Assembly: GCA_963662155.1 (NCBI GenBank)
Contig: OY759265.1
Location: forward strand, 46,840,406-46,904,405
DNA: 64,000 nucleotides
Direction of reading: 5' to 3'
Source of the DNA: Lamellibrachia columna
Taxonomy: Eukaryota; Annelida; Polychaeta; Sabellida; Siboglinidae
A program made the translations under genes and the position numbers. Positions 1 to 10,100 of the stretch are shown here, piece after piece. The stretch's first letter is position 1; the number at the start of each line of letters is the position of its first letter. Under the pieces are notes generated by a model. It had not been told where the DNA came from. It searched no databases and worked only from the letters and a program-made list of their open reading frames with translations.

Positions 1-985
1 GACTCCTCATCCATGCCTTCAACTGGTGACTCCCCACCCATGCCTTCAACTAGTGACTCCCTGCCCATGCCTTCAACTAGTGACTCCCCACCCATGCCTT
101 CAACTAGTGACTCCCTGCCCATGCCTACAACTAGTGACTCCCTGCCCATGCCTTCAACTAGTGACTCCCCGCCCATGCCTTCAAGTTGTCACTCCCCACC
201 CATGCCTTCAACTAGTGACTCCCCACCCATGCTTTCAACTAGTGACTCCCCACCCATGCCTTCAACTAGTGACTCCCTGCCCATGCTTTCAACTAGTGAC
301 TCCCCACCCATGCCTTCAAGTTGTGACTCCCCACCCATGCCTTCAACTAGTGACTCACCACCCATGCTTTCAACCAACTAGTGACTCCCCACCCATGCTT
401 TCAACTAGTGACTCCCCACCCATGCCTTCAAGTTGTGACTCCCCACCCATGCCTTCAACTAGTGACTCACCACCCATGCTTTCAACCAACTAGTGACTCC
501 CCACCCATGCTTTCAACTAGTGACTCCCCACCCATGCCTTCAAGTTGTGACTCCCCACCCATGCCTTCAACTAGTGACTCCCCACCCATGCTTTCAACTA
601 GTGACTCCCCACCCATGCCTACAACTAGTGACTTCCTGCCCATGCTTTCAACTAGTGATTCCCCACCCATGCTTTCAACTAGTGACTCCCTGCCCATGCC
701 TTCAAGTTGTGACTCCCCACCCATGCCTACAACTAGTGACTCCCCACCCATGCCTTCAACTAGTGACTCCCTGCCCATGCTTTCAACTAGTGACTCCCTG
801 CCCATGCTTTCAACTAGTGACTCCCTGCCCATGCCTTCAAGTTGTGACTCCCCACCCGTGCCTTCAACTAGTGACTCCTTGCCCATGCCTTCAAGTTGTG
901 ACTCCCCGCCCGTTCCTTCAAATTCTTCAACTAGTGATTCCCTGTCCATGTCTTCAACTTGCGACTCCTTGCGTCTACCTTCCTA
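1..985. repeat. 27-bp minisatellite in an SPTLC1 intron
   Basis: About 36 tandem copies of a 27-bp unit of the form CATGCCTTCAACTAGTGACT plus CCCCACC, with variant units (AGTTGT for ACTAGT, TTT for CCT) and a duplicated block around 290-490 that carries an extra CAACTAG. The unit length is a multiple of three and has no stop in several frames, so long reading frames run through it on both strands, reading as a 9-residue Pro/Ser/Asp/Met repeat on plus. It lies downstream of the last visible SPTLC1 exon and is probably intronic. I do not call it a gene. Confidence 0.9.
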
Positions 986-1058
986 AATTCTTAACATGCT
1001 GGAACAGAGAATCGCACAAATGTTAATTTTACACTTATAATAATGAAAGTGAACTTAC

Positions 1059-1166
1059 TGGGACACTGAAGTGTTCTGTGACGCCTCTGCCTGTCTTCCC
1101 CAGTGTACCGAAGGAGATGCTCTCATCCATGAACAGGCGCAGCTTATACTTCCACTTGAGTTCCAT
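1059..1166 (-). CDS. SPTLC1: SPTLC1 exon 9
   Basis: This exon is 36 codons, phase 0 at both ends, with acceptor CTGCAG and donor GTAAGT. It encodes the aminotransferase-fold segment with [16 protein letters not shown]. It is the last exon visible before the window edge. Confidence 0.93.
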
Positions 1167-4100
1167 CTGCAGTCACAAACAAGCTGTAGTAACATACACC
1201 AAAGTGGTAGTCACATAGGCACACATGAATGCACACACGTGCGCATGTATGATTTGTTGATAGTTCCAGCGAAAACAAACAAGTCACATGTGTTCCACTG
1301 ACAACACATGTGTTCCACTGACAAAACGTGTTCCACTGACAACACATGCATCAGCGTTCACTACCAAGTATTTCTCTGCCACTTGGTTACATTTCATTGT
1401 ACATAATTTGTCTTACTTCATAGCAGCTGGAGAAAGAAATTGATATTACACATATTTTTTAGTCCTCTACCTCATTTTTGCCATATTCAGATATTAAATA
1501 CAAATGAATCCCTTTGTCTTGTCTTGTGTAGAATACTGGTCAACACTCCTATGGAGTCAAACAATCAGGGTTGTGTGTGCATGGAATGATTGCTGCTTAG
1601 TCATGTTTGCTTGGTACCAAGTGTTAGAGCTTGCTTAAACTGTTGGGCTTCTGTGATGCTGGTTAGCGTGTCTGGTAGTGAATTCCATTCGGTTATTGTC
1701 CTGTGAAAATAGGAGGATTTGTAACAGTTCATTTGGATGGCATTGAAGGCTTTGCTGTGGAGATGCTGTGATTGGTGTGGGCAGACTGGAGAAGGTTTCC
1801 AAATGGCAAGGATAAATGACCTGATGGCTTTGTGGAATATGGTGAGACGTCTGTTTGTTCTTCTGGTGGTTAGTTGTTCCCAGTGTACATTCTTTATCAT
1901 TTCTGAATGAATAAAGAGTAGATGAAATACTCACAAGTTGTGGAAGTGGGCAGATGTCTCCATAGTTGATGTAGAGGCCCTCAACAATAAGAAACTTGCG
2001 GGTGACCTTTGCCTTCTTTGGGTTCTGTCACACACAAAACACACAAGTCCTAGGCCTGTATTTGACTGAGCTACGTTAGACAAAACACAAACTGTTCCAT
2101 CATCTTTAATGAACTCAACGTAATAAAACATTGTATTTAAAAAATACACCAGCAAACATGAATTACAGGGAAGAGGATTCAAGCACGCTAACAAATTAAT
2201 ATTTACCAATTACTATTGGTGATGCATCAGTCATAATGCAATGTCTGGTGAGGCCAATACTCAATAGCAATTACATTTCCTATTTATATTCACTGCCTGC
2301 AAGAAAGCCTACAAAGCTTCGATCATCTAGTTTTTAAGTACTTTTTTGCTCCCAGAGTTGAAACAAACATTGGAACTATGGCTTTCTCAGTTGCCGCACC
2401 AACTCTTTGGAATTCACTCCCTGCTACCACAGTTAAAAAAATCTTCAGATGACGGTAAAATGTTATTAAATTTTTCCTGCTCACTTGTGCTCACCCTCCC
2501 TAGCTTATTCATCCTTCTGTTAACAACTTCAACATTGTGTACCAATTCTGAAATTGCCTAAAACTTTTGTTTTGGTGAGCCTCTTAGCATGCGTTTGAGG
2601 ATTGTATTTTATCACACAAGTAATTGCTACTAATAACGCGCTGTCTATGGTGATATACGCTGTCCTGAACGATGCGACGTCTAGTGCAATAAAAACAGGT
2701 ATTGTACTGTTATAAATAGATGCACACGTGCCGAACATTTAATTCAAGCGGCGTGTGACGCATAATGCGTAAATTACTGTTTTACCGCAATAAATGTGTT
2801 GAAACGTTATTTACGAACCCATATAATAAATAATTGTAAGAAAATGGGTTTCATGCACTCATTGCCTCAGAATGTTGTATCAGGCTCGCAGATGCGTTAA
2901 ATACAACATTCTGAAGCAACTCGTGCATAAAACCCAGTATTGTTCAATAAGTGTATATTATTTTCCAGGCTAAGTTGGCGCCAACCTTCTTCTCCTCCTG
3001 TGCATGATCCATCAGCAGTCTCTCTAGGTCGGCTGTGTCATTGTGCTTGAAGGATATCACCTTACTGCGACTCGCCTGAATGCCTTTCTGGATGGCGAAA
3101 CACACACCCTCGTCACTGCAACCAATCAAAACATGCCCGTAAATGGTAAATTCTTATACAACACAGTATCCAGTCTTTAGGATTGTTCAAAGTGCTTTAC
3201 AATTCACTCTCTTGCAAACCTGTTCCTTCCAATGCCAACTAGACTTCCCCGGGAAGCTTTCAGTCACGTTTCAATTACAGCACAATGACTATTTGTTTGA
3301 TATATGCCCATCATTGTCTCTTGCCAGGCACTCATTTATACAGCTGAGTGAACTGAGGCAACGTGGAGTGAACAAAATTGACCAAGCTTTGGAACAGCAG
3401 CAAGAGGATCTACGCTACTGGTGCCCCCCCCCACACACACACACCTTGGTCACTAAAACCAAAACACACCCTCATCACTGGAACCAAAAACACACCCTTC
3501 TCATTGGAACCAAAAACACATCTTCATCACTGCAACCAAAAACACATCCTTGTCACTGGAACCAAAAACACACCCTTCTCATTGGAACCAAAAACACATC
3601 TTCATCACTGCAACCAAAAACACATCCTTGTCACTGGAACCAAAAACACATACCAGAATATGACGTCCCCCCTTTTGGAGTAGGCAGGAATGGCGCTGGC
3701 AATAGTTGCAAAGCCGTATGAGTAAACAATGGCTTCCTCCGTGCCCATGAACTGTGCCAGTTTCTCCTCCTCCTGCAGATGCACATCTAGAACAACACAA
3801 AGTATGCCACTGAATTCACAAAAAATGCATAAATAAAAGTACGCAACCGCTTATAGTGTCAATGAATTCCTACAGTCCAGAAGATCACAATGTTGATGTC
3901 AAAGACCCACTTAGGAATAGAAAGGGACAGTCCATAAAATTACAACTTTTGGTATCATGGATCTGTAATAATACGAAATTTCCACGGTCCACATGATCAC
4001 AGCATTGATGTCACAGAACCGTTTATAGTATTACAGCATTCCTACAGTCTTTATCACAATGTTGACATCATAGATGCACACTACAGTATCTGTGCAGATC

Positions 4101-7100
4101 ACATGATCATAACCTTGATGCCACACATTCACCTAATTGCCAGCCGAACAGTCCACAATTGATATTTGTGTTATAACAACATATATATCTTTTATTTGTT
4201 AATACCAAGCATCAATTGAATAACACAAACAAGAAAAAGTAATATTAAAATGTACGATAAATTAAACTACTACCAGTTTCATATCTATCTTTAATTCGTT
4301 GTGTACAGTAAATAAATTTACCTTGTTGTTATAAATTCCTTTATGTGACCCACCTACAGTGCCGTAGAATCCACGTGGTCCACACGACCCCACTCCGTAC
4401 ATCTTCAGTGATTTCACAGCTTCCTCCTACAAAGTACACATCCAGTGCTTTCAAATCTATTGAATAGTTTACTTACCTATCACAAAGGTTCTGCAGGATT
4501 GGTCATGAGAATTTAATTCCATAAACAGTTTTAATTAATTGAGGCAGAAACCAAGAAAGAAACGCAGCCAACAAATAACAGTGGCATTTTTAAACAATAA
4601 TGTTGTAGTAACCATTAACAGGGAAATTCATAAGAGAGCAATAAGAGAGTTTCATAATGTAACCACAATGCCAAAAACCTTGATATCCTTATGTAAAAGT
4701 TTCATGAAAAACCTGGGATAGGTTAATAGTATGTACACTTACTAGTGTGTCACTATCATTAAGCCTACCTCAATCACTTGCTTGCCAACCATTCCCAGGA
4801 AGTTGAGGGTGGCCATGTTGAGACACTTCTGTCCACCGAGGGTCACATATTTCCCCAGTTTGCTGAAAGTGTAAATAATAATAATCTTACTATAATCCAG
4901 CAAGTGTATGTATGTGTGTTTGACTGTGTGTTTGTATGTTTGTTTTACTATGTGTTTGTATGTATGTTTGTTAGTATGTTTTTTTTTTTTATTAATTCTG
5001 CTATTACTCATTCTACAAATAATAAAATTTGTATTTATTACCCATGTTCGTTCACAACGCCATGCGTCTCTTCTGATTGTCCCAAGTTATGTAAGATAAG
5101 GGCAAGCCATCGCTAGACGTTACTATAACTGCCAGTATTATAACCAAATTTTTAGAGTTGCATTCAAAGAAGTCATCAAAATATTGCAACAAGTACCAAG
5201 GAATAGATGAATATTTCTGTGATAATGTGTTATCATGACAGTCAGTTACGAACTACCAAGTTATCCCATCTGGAGGATGGGTATATTTTCTAGTAATAAT
5301 AACAACAGTGTCTACTAGGGTTGTGATAATCTCTTAGATGTGGCCAGTTAATGCTATTATAATTACTAGGCTAGCGCTGCCGATCGCCAATTGCACCATA
5401 GGCGAAACGGTTTCCCATTTGGGGAAAGGAAAAAAAAACTCTTCGCCAATTTGGCGAAACGCTTTTATGGCCACGTTAACATGTCGTGTAAGCGGCGGTG
5501 AACCCATGAATCATAGCTGCCTGCTACCCGTGGAATTGTTTTTGCGCCTCCTAATAAATAATAATTGCCCGCCAATTATTTATTTGCTCTCGGCCAAAGT
5601 TTGCGTCCTGCTGGGTAGCTACAAAAATAATATTATAACGTGTAAAATGTGGGAGCTCACTTCCTCAGTTTTTCAATTTGCTATTGGTTAAAATGATTCG
5701 TAAATGTACTTCGGCAGGCGATGATCGCGGAAAGAAACGTAAGAAAATGACGCATCCACGTTTGATCAAGGCGGACATGTCCATACATTTTGCGTGGGTT
5801 ATTCACGATAGCAAAAACCACGTATTTCGCTGCAATGTTTGCGTGCATGCGAAAGAAAGAACATGTTTGTCACTGGGAAGGACTGCACCAAGCCCAAGAA
5901 GATTTGGCAAAACACGAGATATCTGCCGACCACCGGAGATTGACATGGGGGTACCGCCGAAGCAACAGAGACAGATGGACTAGGTCACTGCGAATGATCG
6001 CGCGAAGTCGGCAATTATCGCCCATATGCGGAGTGCGTAGACGCAAGCGAAGCATTGTCTCACGACAGTTAAGAACGCTCTGTATCTGTACGGTGAAGGA
6101 GCAGCGTCCCGGATTCACTGGTTTAGTGAAACGAGTGGACACTGTCGACCAGAGTAGTGGTGGTGGACTTGTATCATGGTGACGTTCTCAGTGTTGGAGA
6201 TTTGCAATGTGTGCTCGATTTTCTTGTATTATATTTATAATTAAACGTTGTTATATTAATTTATATTGGCGTTATGTTTTCTTGTATATGTTTAATATAT
6301 GTATATTATGTTTATATAAAATATCGTATGTTAGGCCCAGTAAAAAAGAAACTAGTTTCTCGTCCAGACTTTTTTTAAGTTAGAGGGAGGCCCTTATTAT
6401 TTACTATTTATGGATTTTTTGTATTAGTTTCGAAGATGGCCGCCATGTCTTAGATGCTCACTGTGGTTGATAAGCTGTAGTTTATTCGACGAAATATGGA
6501 ACATGCCAGTGATGAATATTACTATGTAGGCTGCCATTCCATTATCAAATAAATTACTTTTTAGTGGGAATGACAGATGAATAGAAACATTTATGTAAAT
6601 GTAATATGGCACATACCTGTTACACCGGAACTACTTAAATTGACTAGAAAGAAACAAGAAGCAAACGCAATGTTGAATGTATTTATGAATGTCATGTGCA
6701 GGTTTGACCATGGTTTCATTAGTATATATCACAGGCATTTATACTGACTGAGAATGGGATTATGTAAATGAGTCTGCTAAAAGACTATTTAAAGCAAGGC
6801 ATCATCATTCGAAACTTATTTTAGACTCTGTAGAATGCACATACATCCCTACACCTTGTATGATGAATAACAAGTGAACTGAAAGAGTATAACAGTACTT
6901 CGTACAGCAAATTTTGGACAAAGATTTCTTCATAGAACCGAAAAAAACTTTTTTAAATAATCTTTTTCAATAGTAAATAAAAAAGGAGGCGTAAACAAAA
7001 AAGGAAATGGGCGGGGACAAGAAACTAGTTTCTTTTTTTACTAGGCCTTAACATATTATTTTATGTCATGTTTGCATTTTGACGTTTTGTCATCTTCGTG

Positions 7101-10100
7101 TCTGCTAAAAAATATGGCTAAACAAAATCTCATTTGGCTAAAGAAAATTTGAACCTTTAGGCAAATTGGCAAAACAGATTTTAGGCCCAGCGCTAGCCTA
7201 GAATTAATTTAGTCACTGGATGCATGATAAACCAGTATCTATCTTGCTTCACTATGAGGGTGACCACCCTTAAGGAAGCCTCATAACATGTAATAAATAT
7301 TGCATCCACTTCCTGTATAAGCTTAAATCATATTCCTCAGAGATGGAGTAATCGTACTCAGTAATCGTAGAAAATTTTTGAGTAATAGTACTCGTATTCA
7401 ACTGCATTGGTAAAAAAGTCAAGTAATCGTAATTTATTACATTGCCAAATTAATTGTAACCATGATTTGTCCACGTCCCAACTACAAAGCAAGCAGGTTT
7501 TTCTCTTCATGTTGCATCTAATGCATGTACAGTGACAGTATTGTAATATTGTGGTTCATTTTGCCTTGAATATTATTGGTGACAATAATAATATGAAAGT
7601 TTTTATTTGGTTCATGATATTCTTAAATGTAATCATAATTTTAATCATGACTGCAATCATAATTGTAATTGACTACACTCATTTTGAAAATAATCGTGCT
7701 TGTAATTGTACTCATAAATTTGAAAAGTAATCATAATCGATTACATTTGTAGTGTAATCTCTCATCAATTTTAACATTAATCATAATCGATTACATGTGT
7801 GGTGTAATCTCTCATAAATTTTAACATTAATCATAATCGATTACATGTGTGGTGTAATCACTCATAAATTTTAACATTAATCATAATCGATTACATGTGT
7901 GGTGTAATCACTCATAAATTTTAACAGTAATCATAACTGATTACACATGTGGTGCAATAACTCATCAGTGTTTACATTAATCGTAATCGGTTACATGTGT
8001 GGTATAAGTGTTCATCAGTTGTTACAATAAGTGTAATCGATTACATGCATGGTGTAATTGCTCATATTTTTTTAAAAGAATAATTGTAATTGATAACATG
8101 TATGGTGTAATTTCTCATCAATTTCAACAGTAATCATAATCATTACATGTGTGGTGTAATTGCTCATCAATTTCAACAGTAATCATAATCAATTACATAT
8201 GTGGAGTAATAGCTCATGAATTTTAACAGTAATTGTAATCGATTACTTGTGTGGTGTAATTGCTCAACAATTTTAACAGTAATCGTGATTGCATGTGTGG
8301 TGGAATCACTTTTCAGTGTTTACAGTAATCATAATCGATTACATGTCGGGTATAATTGTTCACTGTTTACAGTAATTGTAATCAATTACATGCATGGTGC
8401 AATCATTCATCAATGTTTACAGTAATCATAATTGATTACATGTATGGTGTAATTGTTTTTCATTTTTTACAGTAATCATAACTGATTACATATATGGTGT
8501 AATTGTTTATCTTTTTTTACAGTAATTATAACTGATTACATGTATGGTGTAATTGCTCATCAATTTCAACAGTAATCATAAACGATTACATGTGTGGTGT
8601 AATCACCCCATCCCTGATATTCTCACACTGAACTGGTTTCATCAAATAAAATAAAATAGGATGAGTAACCTGTCAACAATTCTCCTGCGAATATTGAGCA
8701 GCTCTGGGTCATCCTCCGGCACATTTGGGACAAGAGGCTCTGGCTGCCATTCCTCAACCAAGTCAGCTTTCTCCTGCAACAAACAACACGACAGCCGATG
8801 CTTATTTTGTCTTGCATCACTGTCAGACTTGGGGCAAATTACATTATTTATATCAATTCCAATTACACTCTAATTACAAATGTCAATTCCAACTAAAAAA
8901 TACCAATTTAAAAATACCAAACTTCCAATTACATTTTCACCATTCCAATTACTTTTAAAAACAAAACACCAATTCCAAAATTGGAATTGGCGTTTCAATT
9001 CCAATGTAACTGACCAGAAGTCTGACCACTGTATGGATATTAAGTGATGATGATATTAGATACAAGAATACCCAACATCTCTTTATCAATGGCATAGATT
9101 AGACTGACAAGTAGCCAAGCTCCAACCTCGTAAAGCTGCCAGTTTAGAGTTTTACATGATCACTGGCATAATATATTTAAATAGTTATTATATATTTTTT
9201 TTAATTTTTAACATAATTATATTTTTAATGCATATTTGTATGTATATATGGTAGTCGTCTGAAGAAGATTGCTGATAGCAGTCGAAACGTCATGGGAAGA
9301 AAAAAGGTAAACTGACTGTGAAATAAGTCAAACTATTACTCATGACACAGTACCTGCGCATTCTGATAAGACAGAATGATGAATGAAACACTCACCTTGT
9401 CAGAGAGTATCAGCTTATCATGCTTGCCACTGTAACTCTTTGTGAACAGCAAGCCCACAATCCACAAGATGAGAGCCGCCTCAAATATCAAGTGGTAACT
9501 TGGGGCCTGAACAACATCAACAACGTAATACACTGTAGTTTAATACATGCGTGCAATGTACACTGGGATGATATGATTAATTAGTTATATCATTATTCTG
9601 CTAATACACAAAAAACATTCATAATCAACAATGTGATTTTGGGGCTTATACACATACGTTAATGCAGGAATTTGAAGTACTGGGTAGGTCTACTAGTCAG
9701 GGGGGTGGGGAAGTAAGGGGAGGTTGATCTTAAATAGTGGTGGAAGCTTGACCCCAAAAACAGAAGTGGATGTTGAGAACCCTGCCACACCCCCATCACT
9801 AGTTATAACTAATAGTGGTGATTGAGTTAAACATCATTTATAGCCACTGATTAAAGCATTGCAGATCATCCACGAGTTTGATGTGGTCCACTAGACATTA
9901 CTAGCACTGATGATAAAGGTAAAGGTACGTTCTTATATAGCGCGGTATCATAGGACTGCTCAAAGCGCTTTACACTTCACCCCCTGGCAGACCTGTTCAT
10001 TCCAAGGCCATCTCAACTTCTCTGGGAAGTATTGATCATTTATTACTAAATTGCCAGTGGGGAACAACAAACACTGATCATGAAATTTTCGCTAGGAATA

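Larger units (their letters stand above)
5369..7198. mobile_element. DNA transposon with GGCTAGCGCTG terminal inverted repeats
   Basis: The left end begins GGCTAGCGCTGCCG and the right end is the inverse complement GGCTAGCGCTGGGC, each flanked by TA (5367-5368 and 7199-7200), consistent with a TA target duplication. Just inside both ends are AT-rich segments with GGCGAAACG- and TTGGCAAA-type motifs. It holds a broken zinc-finger-like coding remnant (about 5690-6180) and a second element inserted at 6334-7047. No intact transposase remains. Superfamily is undetermined. Confidence 0.7.

Noticed and set aside
13..1026. Long open frames on both strands in the first kilobase
   Set aside because: They are produced by a stop-free 27-bp tandem repeat; there is no start context, homology or splice structure beyond the array, which lies within the SPTLC1 transcript span.
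3143..3721. 192-codon plus-strand frame over SPTLC1 exon 6
   Set aside because: Built from a SINE, the 26-bp repeat and the antisense of a real exon.
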